A stretch of DNA of 64,000 nucleotides from Caulobacter sp. (GTDB lineage: Bacteria; Pseudomonadota; Alphaproteobacteria; Caulobacterales; Caulobacteraceae). The position numbers and the translations under genes are program-made. This document shows, piece after piece, positions 51,881 through 62,558 of this stretch; position 1 is the first letter of the stretch; each line of letters starts with the position of its first letter. Below the pieces are notes generated by a model, which did not search any database, was not told the DNA's origin, and saw nothing but the letters and a program-made list of their open reading frames with translations. The stretch spans positions 1-64,000 of the forward strand of contig JAUXMY010000037.1 of assembly GCA_030683005.1 (NCBI GenBank), given 5' to 3'.

Positions 51881-52789
51881 ATGATCAAGTTGCTCAGTCT
51901 CTCAACCGCCCTGATGCTCACGCTCAGCGTCCAGCCCGCTCTTGCGCAGGGTCAAGGCGGGGACAAGCCGGGCAAGGGCAAGGACGGCGGAGGTCAACAA
52001 GAGCAAGGCTCCAAAGCCCATCCGGGCAAGGGTGGCGGCAAGGACAAGGACGTGGGCCCCGGCGACAGGGGCCAGCGCCCGGATCAGCGGGTCGTCCAAG
52101 ACGACAGGCCCGGACGCGACCGCGACGGGAATGGCGGCCAAGACCGGCGCGACGGCCCGGTCGTTGTGAGCCGTGACCGCGGCCAGCAGGCCGTCGTATC
52201 CGTCCCTTACCGGGACTACGGCGTGATGCGGGGTTGCCCCCCGGGCCTGGCCAAGAAGAACAACGGCTGCCTGCCGCCCGGTCAGGCGAAGAAGGTGCAG
52301 CACCGCTATGACTACCGCTGGGGCGATCCCCGCGTCGGCTACGTGCATCGCTATGATGACGGCTATCAGTACCGCTACGACCGGCAAGGCGCGCTGCTCG
52401 GCTATATGCCGGCGCTTGGCGGCGCGCTTTCGGCGGGGCAGCTCTGGCCGACGCAGTACCGCTATGATCCCGCGCCACGCCAGCAGGTCGACTACTACGG
52501 GCTGAGCCCGTCCTATGATTACCGGTACGCGGACGGCGCGATCTACGGCGTCGATCGCAACACCTCGACAATCCAGCAGGTGGTCGCGCTGGTGACCGGC
52601 CAATCGGCGACCGTGGGGCAGCGGATGCCCAGCGGCTACGATGTCTACAACGTGCCCTACGCCTATCGGAACCAGTACGTCGACACCCCCACGGCCGCCT
52701 ACCGCTACAACGACGGCGCGATCTACCAGGTGGATCCGAAGACGCAGCTGATCGCGGCGATCGTCCCGCTGCTGGCCAAAGCCCTATGA
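51881..52789 (+). CDS. Secreted repeat protein with YRY-DGAIY motifs
   Basis: 302 aa with a signal peptide (1-22, ALA/QGQ). A low-complexity Gly/Asp/Arg/Lys stretch (23-100) precedes the motif MRGCPPGLAKKNNGCLPPGQAKK (two Cys-Pro-Pro units). The C-terminal half holds repeats: YRYADGAIYGVDRNTSTIQQ, YRYNDGAIYQVDPKTQL and a weaker YQYRYDRQGALLGY. It is RcnB-like in style but not the same domain. Its stop overlaps the next gene (ATGA). An envelope role is inferred; function unknown. Confidence 0.78.
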   Translation: MIKLLSLSTALMLTLSVQPALAQGQGGDKPGKGKDGGGQQEQGSKAHPGKGGGKDKDVGPGDRGQRPDQRVVQDDRPGRDRDGNGGQDRRDGPVVVSRDRGQQAVVSVPYRDYGVMRGCPPGLAKKNNGCLPPGQAKKVQHRYDYRWGDPRVGYVHRYDDGYQYRYDRQGALLGYMPALGGALSAGQLWPTQYRYDPAPRQQVDYYGLSPSYDYRYADGAIYGVDRNTSTIQQVVALVTGQSATVGQRMPSGYDVYNVPYAYRNQYVDTPTAAYRYNDGAIYQVDPKTQLIAAIVPLLAKAL

Positions 52790-53382
52790 GCGGGATCATG
52801 ACGATGCGAACCCTGACGCGCTGCACGCTGGCGGCCCTCGCCGTGGTCGCGCTCGCGGGCTGCGGGGACCGGGCAGGCAAGGCCGGAGCGGAGAAGTCCG
52901 CCGCCGGCGCGCCGGCCGAGGTGTCGAACAAGACGCTGGCGGCGACGTTCCAGGCCGACCGCGCGTATGGTGGCCTGGCGAAGGTGCTCGCCAACTCGGG
53001 CCTGGAAGCCGCGCTTGAGGGGGTAGGCCCCTACACCGTGCTCGCTCCTCCGGACTCGGCCTTGACCGGCCCGGCGGGCGGGGATCTCACCGATCCGGCG
53101 ATGAAGGCCGAGGGGGCGGCCCTCATGCGCGCCCACATCCTGCCCGGAGCCATCACACGCGCCGACATCGCCGCGGCTGTCGACGGGGCCGCGGGCAAGG
53201 GCGTGCAGATGCGCACCATGGGCGGGGGGATGCTGACGTTCACGCGCAACGGCCAGGATCTCGTCGCCACGGCTCCCGACGGCGCCAGCGCGCGCCTGAC
53301 GGGAAGGGAAAGCCTGGTGAGCAACGGCGTCGTGCAGCCCATCGAGGGTCTGTTGGTGAAGCCGAGCCCGGCGGCGGAGTAG
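52786..53382 (+). CDS. Fasciclin (FAS1) domain lipoprotein
   Basis: 198 aa; ATG 52786 overlaps the previous stop. Lipobox LAGC follows a hydrophobic stretch. The FAS1 domain spans about 50-195: GGLAKVLANSGLEAALEGVGPYTVLAPPDSAL, LMRAHILPGAI and NGVVQPIEGLLVKP. FAS1 domains mediate adhesion between surface proteins or carbohydrate. Co-translated with the repeat protein, so the two may act together in the envelope. Confidence 0.9.
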   Translation: MSGIMTMRTLTRCTLAALAVVALAGCGDRAGKAGAEKSAAGAPAEVSNKTLAATFQADRAYGGLAKVLANSGLEAALEGVGPYTVLAPPDSALTGPAGGDLTDPAMKAEGAALMRAHILPGAITRADIAAAVDGAAGKGVQMRTMGGGMLTFTRNGQDLVATAPDGASARLTGRESLVSNGVVQPIEGLLVKPSPAAE

Positions 53383-53512
53383 GCCTTGGTCTGACGCGGC
53401 AGTCGCCGGCGACCGTCACCGGCGCGCATCGGACGCCTCAGGGCCCGACCGCCCATTGACCGCGCGTCGCGGGACTGATCTGCTGCCCCGCCCATCGAAC
53501 CGGGGAGCTGCG

Positions 53513-54667
53513 ATGATACGCAGGACGTTCCTTGGCGGCGCGGTCGCCGGGCTGACGCTGGCGGGATGCGGACGGTCGCCGCCGCCGCCGGCCGTGCCCG
53601 AAGGCGTGACCCTGACGCCGATTGGCGGCTATTTTCCCCTTCAAAGCCGGGCGCTTCTGGCACTGGTCGGCGTGAAGGGAGTCCCGGCTCGCCACGCCGT
53701 CGACTGCTACCAGGTCGTCTATGGCTCCCGGGACTCGGCCGGCGCGCCGATCCGGCTGAGCGGGCTGCTGGCCCTGCCGCGCGGCGTCCCGGCGCGGGGC
53801 CTGGCCAGTTGGCAGCACGGCACGACAACCTCGCGCCAGGACGTGCCGTCCACCCTGGCGTCAGAGGGCATGGCGGCGGCGATCCTGTTCGCCGGCAACG
53901 GCTATGCGACCGTCGCGGCGGACTATATCGGCCTGGGGATCTCGCCGCTGACCCACACCTACTACGCCGTCGACGACACGGCCCGGGCGGTCATCGACCT
54001 TATCGACGTGGCCCGGCGCCTGCCCGGCGTGCCTGACTCGCCGCCCTTCCTGGCCGGGTTCTCCCAAGGCGGCCACGCCACCCTGGCCGTCCAGCAGACG
54101 CTTGAAGCCGCCGATCGCCAGGTGCTGGGGTCGGCGGCGGTGGCCGGCGCCTTCAACCTGCGGACCATCAGCTTCGGGGAGGCCCTGAAGGGGCAGGCGG
54201 CGCAGGCGTCCCTGTACCTGGCCTACCTGGCCCGGGGGATGGGCGCGCGCTACGGACATCCGCTGGAAACGGTGATGACCGGGCCCATGGCGGCCCTGAC
54301 CCGCAAGCTCTACGACCAGCCTCACACGCCGGACGAAATCATCGCCACCCTGCCCAAGGACCCCAGGGCGCTGTTCGACCCGGGCTTTCTCGACGCCTTC
54401 GACCACGACAGGCCGCACTGGTTCCTGGAGGCGATGGCGGCCAACGAGGTCAGCCACTTCACGCCGCGCGCGCCGGTGCGCCTCTTCCATGGCGCAGGCG
54501 ACATCGACGTGTCGCCGCGCGAGTCGACGGTCACGGCGGGCATGTTCCAGGCCCGGGGCGCCGATGCGCAGGCCATCGACCTGGGCCCCGTCGACCACGG
54601 CGGTTCCGCCCTGAAGGCGGCGCCTGCGGTGCTGGACTGGCTTGGGTCGCTTGGGAAGACGATCTAG
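53513..54667 (+). CDS. Tat-exported lipoprotein lipase/esterase (alpha/beta hydrolase)
   Basis: 384 aa from ATG 53513 (GGGGAG upstream). The N-terminus MIRRTFLGGAVAGLTLAGC combines a twin-arginine motif with a lipobox, so it should be exported folded and then lipidated. Catalytic elements: nucleophile in GFSQGGHA, acid in HGAGDIDVSPRES and histidine in GPVDHGG. SWQHGTTTSRQDVPS and ATVAADYIGLGIS fit the secretory lipase (LIP) family. It likely cleaves esters at the cell surface. Confidence 0.88.
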   Translation: MIRRTFLGGAVAGLTLAGCGRSPPPPAVPEGVTLTPIGGYFPLQSRALLALVGVKGVPARHAVDCYQVVYGSRDSAGAPIRLSGLLALPRGVPARGLASWQHGTTTSRQDVPSTLASEGMAAAILFAGNGYATVAADYIGLGISPLTHTYYAVDDTARAVIDLIDVARRLPGVPDSPPFLAGFSQGGHATLAVQQTLEAADRQVLGSAAVAGAFNLRTISFGEALKGQAAQASLYLAYLARGMGARYGHPLETVMTGPMAALTRKLYDQPHTPDEIIATLPKDPRALFDPGFLDAFDHDRPHWFLEAMAANEVSHFTPRAPVRLFHGAGDIDVSPRESTVTAGMFQARGADAQAIDLGPVDHGGSALKAAPAVLDWLGSLGKTI

Positions 54668-54737
54668 GGCCGAGAGGCGGCTCTTCCCTTGCCTCCCACC
54701 GCCGCTATACCGGAGCCGACCGGGAGTTCGCCGCACG

Positions 54738-55067
54738 ATGAGCCAGAACCGACCCACCCGTCATCGCGAGCCGCCGCCGGTGTCGCTGCGCGAGTTCACG
54801 GCCTGCGCGCTGTTCGCGGCGGTGCTGATCGCGGTTGCCATGCTCTACAGCTGCCTGCCGGCCGCCATCGTGGTGCTGGCCCAGGGCGCCGCGGGCGAGG
54901 TCAGCGGTCGCGACATGACCATCTTCTTCGTGACCTACGCCATCCTGGTGATCGGCCCGCTGGTCGGCTGGAGCCTGTGGTGGATCGGCCGCAACGCCAT
55001 GGCCCTGGCCGCGCTGGCGCCGTTCGGACTGGCCGTCGCCGCCCTGGCCCCGATGGCGGCCTTCTGA
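54738..55067 (+). CDS. Small membrane protein, unknown function
   Basis: 109 aa. Three hydrophobic helices (about 20-48, 60-81 and 87-107) follow a basic N-terminus (SQNRPTRHREPPP). It lies 70 bp after the lipase. No family is recognised. Confidence 0.65.
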   Translation: MSQNRPTRHREPPPVSLREFTACALFAAVLIAVAMLYSCLPAAIVVLAQGAAGEVSGRDMTIFFVTYAILVIGPLVGWSLWWIGRNAMALAALAPFGLAVAALAPMAAF

Positions 55068-55164
55068 GGCCTCAGGCGCCTCGCGCGCTTCTCAAGCTCC
55101 AGCCTCCGCCTCAGCGGCGGTGAGGCAGCGCGAAGGCAGTCGGTGAGACGCCTGCGGAAGTGAC

Positions 55165-55642
55165 CTACGTCTCGTCGTCTGGCGAGATGTAGGGGATCAG
55201 GCAATAGTCGCCGAGCCAGTCTTCGAAGCTGTCCGCCAGACGGTCGATTGTCCCGTAGTCATGGTCGAAAATCCAGATCGAGCCATCGAGATCGAATGCG
55301 AAGAGATTACCTGTGCAGTCCGTGGCAAAGGCGATGAGATGGTCCGGCAGACCTAGTTCCCGCCAATCGACCGTACTTTCCACGATCTCAGTCGGTGAGA
55401 GAAACCCGCTGATGTCGGCAAGATCAATATCCTGCTCCACGATGCTGTGCAGCAGGGCGATCGTGAGTCTGGGAAGACCGACTTCGAGAACCGCGGCCCG
55501 ATAGCTATCCGGCAGGCGGCGGCCAACGGCGTCCTCTGCATGGGCTAGATCGTCCGGGCGTACAGAATCCGGCGGGTAGTTCTTGCTCCCCCACAGGCGG
55601 GCGAAGCCTCTGAGCAACACTCCCGCGCTGACTGCTCCAGCT

Positions 55643-55650
<8 letters not shown>
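55165..55650 (-). CDS. SMI1/KNR4 (SUKH) family protein
   Basis: 161 aa starting with GTG 55650, which overlaps the ABC-F stop (GTGCCTGA), with GGGAGG upstream. The SUKH pattern is clear: LAHAEDAVGRRLPDSYRAAVLEVG, ISGFLSPTEIVESTVDWRELGLPDHLIAFATDCTGNLFAFDL and IWIFDHDYGTIDRLADSFEDWL. SUKH proteins often serve as immunity to polymorphic toxins, though isolated copies have other roles. No toxin gene is adjacent. Lower GC than the ABC-F gene suggests later acquisition. Confidence 0.85.
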
Positions 55651-57427
<1,777 letters not shown>

Positions 57428-57516
57428 GGGGGGAGGGGTGCTGCGCTGCGACGGGATGGGAGAGAGGCGCGTCTATCCCCCTTTTCCGCCACGGGGGGAA
57501 GGGCGATCCCGGCGGC

Positions 57517-57545
57517 TTGACAGAGAACGGCGGTTCCTGAACTAT
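57517..57545 (+). promoter_or_regulatory. Sigma-70-type promoter for the lipoprotein operon
   Basis: TTGACA (57517-57522), a 17-bp spacer and AACTAT (57540-57545), about 60 bp upstream of the ATG at 57604. It matches a housekeeping promoter and is divergent from the ABC-F gene. Confidence 0.6.
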
Positions 57546-57603
57546 CAACCGTGGCGGGAGCTATGAAATTTTGCCCTACTGGGATGCGTGTGGGCCGTCT
57601 CGG

Positions 57604-57948
57604 ATGAAGGTCGCCCGTTCGGCCTCCGGACTTCTGGCCGTGCTGGCGCTGGCCGCCCCGCTGGGCGGCTGCGTGACCTACAGCGCGACGGGAGCAGACG
57701 GTGCGCCGGGCGCGCGTCATGTGTTCGGTCTTGTGGTCATCGTGCTCGATGACCGCGATCCGGCGGACCGGCCGGCCCTGACGACCAGCACCAGCCTCGG
57801 CCTGGGCCTGCGGCTGGGCGGCTCGGATCCGGGGGTCGCGGTGGGCTACAACCGGGACGCCCGGCTGACCCTGCCGCCGAACAGTTGCGTGGACATCGAC
57901 CGCCCCGGGCCTTGCGGCGCGGAGCCCCTGGAAGAGGACAAGCCATGA
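57604..57948 (+). CDS. Predicted lipoprotein, unknown function
   Basis: 114 aa from ATG 57604; a TTG at 57571 could add 11 residues. Signal with lipobox LGGC. The mature part has GARHVFGLVVIVLDDRD, STSLGLGLRLGGSDPGVAVGYNRD and two cysteines near the end (SCVDIDRPGPCG). Its stop overlaps the start of the next lipoprotein gene (ATGA), giving a coupled pair. Confidence 0.78.
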   Translation: MKVARSASGLLAVLALAAPLGGCVTYSATGADGAPGARHVFGLVVIVLDDRDPADRPALTTSTSLGLGLRLGGSDPGVAVGYNRDARLTLPPNSCVDIDRPGPCGAEPLEEDKP

Positions 57949-58892
57949 CCAGACCGCTGATCCTGCCGGCCCTCGCGGTGTTGCTGCTGGCCGGAGGCTG
58001 CGCCCAGAGCGACCGGGTGCTCTTCGTGACCAGCTCGTCGCTGGGCATCAATGTCGACAGCAAGCCGCCCACGGCCAGCCTGGCCTATGACCGCACCGAG
58101 GGGTTCATCGGCCCCCGCTACGACAACGGCGGCATGCCGGAGGTGGTGGCGATGATCGACAGCGATGGCGGTCTGTTCAAGCCTGAGGTGAAGCAGATCT
58201 ACGCCACCGGCGCGGCGGCCACGACGGCGGTGGGCCGTGACGCCGCCGGGCCGGCGACCCTGACCGGCGGGCGGCGCATGGCCTTCTTCGGCACGAGCAC
58301 CACCACCGGCTTCAAGATCGGCTTTGGCGAGGCCTCGCCGATCCCCGACAGCTTCCTGTTCGGCTTTCGGCGCAAGGAAGTCTCCCTGATTCCGCTGGCG
58401 ACGACCGGCACGGGCGATGCGCAAACCGACGTCTACGCCTCCGTGCTCGGCTCGTACGACAGCGGCGTCGCCGCCACCGGCGAAGCCGGCGGGACCAAGT
58501 TCAGGATGAAGCAGTTCTTCGCCACCGGGCAGGCCGCCGAGGTGCTGGCCAAGCGGGGTGAGGTCCGGAGTGTGTTCACCAGCGTCGCCGCCGACTCCCT
58601 GAGAGAGGCCCTCAGTCCCGAAGCCTATGCCAAGAACGTCGACCTCGGCGAAGCGGCCCAACGCGAACAGATCGCGAGGGTACGGCGCATCCTGGACCGC
58701 GTCGCCCCGATCGAGGCCGTCGACAGCGCGGCGCTCAAGGCGCTCGTCGAGCGGACTGAACCAGCGCTTTCGGGGGCCAACCAGGACACCCTGAGCCGGG
58801 CCAGGACGCGCGGCGAACTGAACACCCTGCTTGAGTTGAACCTGCCGGTCGCCAAGCGGCTCGACGCCGCGCTCAACGCCGAACAACCCTGA
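57945..58892 (+). CDS. Predicted lipoprotein, unknown function
   Basis: 315 aa, lipobox AGGC after a hydrophobic stretch. The N-terminal half is strand-rich (LFVTSSSLGINVDSKPPTASLAYDRTEGFIGPRY, TGFKIGFGEASPIPDSFLFGFRRKE, VYASVLGSYDSG); the C-terminal part is helical (LDRVAPIEAVDSAALKALVERTE). No family is recognised with confidence. Translated with the preceding small lipoprotein. Confidence 0.8.
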   Translation: MTRPLILPALAVLLLAGGCAQSDRVLFVTSSSLGINVDSKPPTASLAYDRTEGFIGPRYDNGGMPEVVAMIDSDGGLFKPEVKQIYATGAAATTAVGRDAAGPATLTGGRRMAFFGTSTTTGFKIGFGEASPIPDSFLFGFRRKEVSLIPLATTGTGDAQTDVYASVLGSYDSGVAATGEAGGTKFRMKQFFATGQAAEVLAKRGEVRSVFTSVAADSLREALSPEAYAKNVDLGEAAQREQIARVRRILDRVAPIEAVDSAALKALVERTEPALSGANQDTLSRARTRGELNTLLELNLPVAKRLDAALNAEQP

Positions 58893-58906
58893 GGAGGGGA
58901 CGTCAG

Positions 58907-59107
58907 ATGGCCAGTAAATCCAGCCTGTTCGTTTGCGACACGCCCGCCCAGGCCGTCCAGGCGAGGGCCGTGCTGCGTGATCAGGGCTTCACCGAGGCCC
59001 AGATCGACGCCGACCAGCTGGCGGTGTTCAGCTACGACGCCGAAACCCACAGCAATGGCGCCGCCGAGGTCCACGCCGACAAGTGGATCGTCATTGGGCG
59101 CAAGTGA
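58907..59107 (+). CDS. Small cytoplasmic protein, unknown function
   Basis: 66 aa with a very strong ribosome site (GAGGAGGGG). Alpha-beta pattern: SLFVCDTPAQAVQARAVLRDQGFTEAQIDADQLAVFSYD then DKWIVIGRK. It resembles small SPOR/ACT-like folds, but no family is assigned. It follows the lipoprotein pair by 15 bp and is probably co-transcribed. Confidence 0.75.
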   Translation: MASKSSLFVCDTPAQAVQARAVLRDQGFTEAQIDADQLAVFSYDAETHSNGAAEVHADKWIVIGRK

Positions 59108-59110
59108 GGC

Positions 59111-59587
59111 CTACGGCTCGTAGGGCTCCTCGCCCCGGTCCAGGTTCAGCTCCCAGGCCATGAAGTCGAGCGCGTCCTCGGGCTCGGCGAGGGTGTCCTC
59201 GTTGATGGTCTTGCCCCGGATCGAGACGCCGGCCTTGTGGGTGCTGTCCGGATCGCCGGTGATCAGCGGGTGCCAGGCGGGCAGGGTCTTGCCCTCGTTC
59301 AGCCGGCGATAGGCGCAGCTGGCCGGCATCCACTGCAGGCTCTCGATGTTGCCCGGGGTCAGTTTGATACAGTCGGGGACGTGCGTCTTGCGATTGGCGT
59401 AGTCGGTGCAGCGGCACAGGTCGCCGTCGAACAGCTTGCAATGCACGCTGGTTGGGATGACCTCGCCGCTGTCTTCATCCTCGAAGCGAACCAGGCAGCA
59501 CAGGCCGCAGCCGTCGCATAGGCTCTCCCACTCGGCGGGACTCATCTCGCGGAGAGGCTTTGTCTCCCAGAAGGGTTTGCACGGCAT
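59111..59587 (-). CDS. YcgN family cysteine-cluster protein (UPF0260)
   Basis: 158 aa. The CxxCGxCC-type cluster is LCDGCGLCCLVR, followed by HCKLFDGDLCRCTDYANR, VPDCIKLT and MPASCAYRRLNEGK. At least nine conserved Cys suggest zinc or Fe-S binding. WHPLITGD and SIRGK are also family motifs. Function unknown, widespread in Proteobacteria. Confidence 0.93.
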   Translation of the reverse strand: MPCKPFWETKPLREMSPAEWESLCDGCGLCCLVRFEDEDSGEVIPTSVHCKLFDGDLCRCTDYANRKTHVPDCIKLTPGNIESLQWMPASCAYRRLNEGKTLPAWHPLITGDPDSTHKAGVSIRGKTINEDTLAEPEDALDFMAWELNLDRGEEPYEP

Positions 59588-59642
59588 GACCCTTGCGTCC
59601 TAAACCCGTTGTAGCCGTAACCCAAGCCGCGTCTGGATCATT

Positions 59643-62009
59643 TTGAGCGACGACTGGTCCCTTCCGCCGTACCGTTTCAACGCCGGGTCCGACGAGACGC
59701 CGGAGCCTGAAGCCGCGTCCGAGGCGCAGAGGGCGGGCAAACCGGCCAGGCCCGGGAAGGCGCCAAAGGCTCCGAAGGAGCCCAGGCCGCCCCGGGTCGC
59801 AGCGCCCAAGGTCTTCGGCCGGGCTACGAAACCCAGGTCGGAAAAGCCGCCCCGGCCCCCCAAACCGCCCCGCGACCCGGGCGAGGGCTTCCGCTGGCAG
59901 TCGCTGTACGAATGGACCCTGTCGCCGAAGCTGCGCTGGGTCTGGCTGACCCTGCTGGTGCTGTTCCTGATCGGAGCGGCGACCGCCGCGGCCGGCAGCG
60001 TCTACATCTGGCGCAAGTACCTGACCGACGTCCCGCCGCTGCCGGCGCGCGAGGCGCTGTTCGCGATCAACCGGGCGCCCGGGATCCGCTTCCAGGACAT
60101 GGACGGCAAACAGATCGCCGTGCGCGGTCCGCGCTATGGCGAGCGGATCACCCTTGATCAGCTGCCCGAACACGTGCCGCAGGCCTTCCTGGCGGCCGAG
60201 GACAAGCGCTTCTACAAACACGGCGCCCTCGACTTCCACGGCATCGCGCGCGCCGCCTGGGTCAACTGGCGGGCCGGACGGATCGTGCAGGGCGGCTCGA
60301 CAATCACCCAGCAGATCGCCAAGGGCCTGTTCCTGACTCCGGACCAGACCATGAAGCGCAAGCTGCACGAGGCGGTCATGGCCACCCGTCTGCAGAAGAT
60401 CCTGACCAAGGACGAGGTGCTGGAACTCTACCTCAACCGCATCTTCTTCGGGGCCAACACCTACGGCATCGACGGCGCCTCCCGCGCCTATTTCGGCAAG
60501 CCGGCCGCGCAGATGACCCTGGCCGAGTCGGCGTTGCTGGCCTCGCTGCCCAAGGCGCCGTCGCGCCTGGCGCTGACCAGGAACATGGGCGAGGCGCTCA
60601 AGCGCCAGCGGCTCATCCTGGGCAACATGCTCGAAGAGCGCTGGATCACCCGCGAGCAGTACGAGGCGGCGCTGGAAAACACGCCTGTGCTGGCCCCCGG
60701 CGCGGTGCAGGACGAGGGCGACCTCGGCTACATCCTCGACTACGCCACCACCGAGGCGGTCAAGGTGGCCGGCGAGAACAGCCCTGACCTGATCGTGCGG
60801 CTGACCATCGACTCGCGGCTGCAGGCGGCGGGCTCCAGATTCGTTCGCGAGGCCCTGCGCACCGATGGCGCCAAGGCCGGCGCCCAACAGGCCGCCCTGC
60901 TGGCCATGACCCCCGACGGCGCCATCCGCGCCATGGTCGGCGGGACCGACTTCGACGAGACCCCGTTCAACCGCGCCACCCAGGCCCGGCGCCAGCCCGG
61001 CTCGACCTTCAAGCCCTTCGTCTACGCCGCCGCCGTCGAGCGGGGCGTGCTGCCCACCGACACCCGTATCGACGGGCCCGTGAAGCTGGGCGACTGGGAG
61101 CCCGGCAACTACGGCGGCGGCTATGCCGGGACGGTGACCATCGCCGACGCCCTGGCCAAGTCGATCAACACCGTCGCCGTCAAGCTGGGCCAGGAGATCG
61201 GCGTCGACGGCATCGGCGAGCTGTCGCGGCGCTTCGGTCTGACCAGCATTCCGGCCCGCCCGGACCTGGCTGTGACCCTGGGCGCCAAGGAGGTCACCCT
61301 GCTCGAGCTGGTCGGCGGCTTCCAGGTGTTCCAGCTCGGCGGTCAGCGCCGGCCGGCCTACATCATCGAGAGCATCACCACGGTCAGCGGCGAGCCGCTG
61401 TTCACCCACTCGGAGACGGCCGGATCGCCGGTCTACGACATCGCCAACGCCTCGATGATGGTGAAGATGATGAAGGGCGTGCTGGAGCGCGGCACCGGCA
61501 CGCGGGCCGCCTTCGGGCGTCCGGCGGCGGGCAAGACCGGCACCAGCCAGAACTGGCGCGACGCCTGGTTCGTCGGCTTCACGCCCGACTACATCGCCGG
61601 CGTCTGGGTCGGCAACGACGACGACAAGCCGATGAACCGGGTGGCCGGCGGGGGCATCCCGTCGACCATCTGGCGGCGGTTCATGCTGGAGGCCCACGTC
61701 GGCAAGCCGTCCCGCGACTTCGACTGGCTGCTGCCCGACCCGGTGCCGGAAACCGAGGAAGACCCCCGCAACCCGTTCTACGGCGAGCTGGCCAACGACT
61801 TTGGCCGGGCGGCCGACTCGCTGGAGGGCCAGGCGGGCGACGTGCCGGGGGTTCCACTCCAGGCCCCGACTCCGGGCGCGCCCGGCGTCCCCGGCGTCCC
61901 TGGCGTTCCGGGCGTTCCGGGCGAGTCCGGCCGTCCCGATCCGGCTGCGCCGCCCGCGCCGCGCCGCCCGGCGCCGCAGATTCCGGCCGGCGAAGTCATC
62001 CCCTACTGA
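59643..62009 (+). CDS. Class A penicillin-binding protein (PBP1a-like)
   Basis: 788 aa from TTG 59643; no later in-frame start keeps the N-terminus. A Pro/Lys/Arg-rich cytoplasmic tail of about 95 residues precedes one transmembrane helix (about 99-121). The glycosyltransferase domain has AFLAAEDKRFYKHGALDFHGIARA with the catalytic Glu, then GGSTITQQIAKGLFL. The transpeptidase domain has the active Ser in RQPGSTFKPFVY, SIN and KTGTS. It polymerises and cross-links peptidoglycan. Unusually, the C-terminus carries collagen-like GVPG repeats (about 748-762) before a Pro-rich tail. Confidence 0.94.
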   Translation: MSDDWSLPPYRFNAGSDETPEPEAASEAQRAGKPARPGKAPKAPKEPRPPRVAAPKVFGRATKPRSEKPPRPPKPPRDPGEGFRWQSLYEWTLSPKLRWVWLTLLVLFLIGAATAAAGSVYIWRKYLTDVPPLPAREALFAINRAPGIRFQDMDGKQIAVRGPRYGERITLDQLPEHVPQAFLAAEDKRFYKHGALDFHGIARAAWVNWRAGRIVQGGSTITQQIAKGLFLTPDQTMKRKLHEAVMATRLQKILTKDEVLELYLNRIFFGANTYGIDGASRAYFGKPAAQMTLAESALLASLPKAPSRLALTRNMGEALKRQRLILGNMLEERWITREQYEAALENTPVLAPGAVQDEGDLGYILDYATTEAVKVAGENSPDLIVRLTIDSRLQAAGSRFVREALRTDGAKAGAQQAALLAMTPDGAIRAMVGGTDFDETPFNRATQARRQPGSTFKPFVYAAAVERGVLPTDTRIDGPVKLGDWEPGNYGGGYAGTVTIADALAKSINTVAVKLGQEIGVDGIGELSRRFGLTSIPARPDLAVTLGAKEVTLLELVGGFQVFQLGGQRRPAYIIESITTVSGEPLFTHSETAGSPVYDIANASMMVKMMKGVLERGTGTRAAFGRPAAGKTGTSQNWRDAWFVGFTPDYIAGVWVGNDDDKPMNRVAGGGIPSTIWRRFMLEAHVGKPSRDFDWLLPDPVPETEEDPRNPFYGELANDFGRAADSLEGQAGDVPGVPLQAPTPGAPGVPGVPGVPGVPGESGRPDPAAPPAPRRPAPQIPAGEVIPY

Positions 62010-62174
62010 CCGCTCGGGCCGGCGGATAGGGGGATAGAGCGTGCTCTGTCCTCCCGCTATCCGAGTCAAAGCGCTGCCGTTTCAAAGGCTTGCATCTTTC
62101 TCGCGCATTCGATCCGCCCGGCGCGGTGGTCCCGTATGGTTTGGGCATCACCGACAAATCCCGGAGGGGCCGCG

Positions 62175-62558
62175 ATGCTTGAGGGGTTCCTGGAGCGGCA
62201 GCTGCGCCGCATCGAGGCGCTGGAGGCAGCCTATGACGGCTTGCCGCCGCCGGAGACCGAGATCGTCATCGAGCGGCGCGTCCGAGTCGTTGCCGGGCTC
62301 TACCGGGCGATGAAGCTGGCGGTCCAGCTCGCCGGGATGACGCGCGAGGCGGCGGGACCGCAGGAAGACAATGAGGATGGCATGCGACTCCGACACGATC
62401 CTGAAACCGTGGAAAGAAAGCACCGGCTTCTGGACGCGGGATTGGCTCGAATGGATCAAGACCTGGAGCGAGAACGAGCGGCGCTCGCGGCTGACACGGG
62501 CGGAACTGGAGATCGCGCAACGGAGCTGGCGCACGAACGCCAACCCCGCGCAGCGTGA
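62175..62558 (+). CDS. Probable small terminase-like protein of a GTA cluster
   Basis: 127 aa from ATG 62175 with GGAGG upstream. Highly charged and helical (MLEGFLERQLRRIEALEAAYDGLPPPETEIVIERR, then ERKHRLLDAGLARMDQDLERERAAL). Its place directly before the packaging ATPase matches the g1 position of Rhodobacter-type gene transfer agents, which encodes the small terminase. The sequence alone does not prove this. It overlaps the large-subunit frame by 188 bp, which is unusually long. Confidence 0.6.
   Translation: MLEGFLERQLRRIEALEAAYDGLPPPETEIVIERRVRVVAGLYRAMKLAVQLAGMTREAAGPQEDNEDGMRLRHDPETVERKHRLLDAGLARMDQDLERERAALAADTGGTGDRATELAHERQPRAA

Noticed and set aside
59475..62069. An 864-codon leftward open frame opposite the penicillin-binding protein
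   Set aside because: Antisense shadow that also crosses the YcgN start region; no recognisable motifs.
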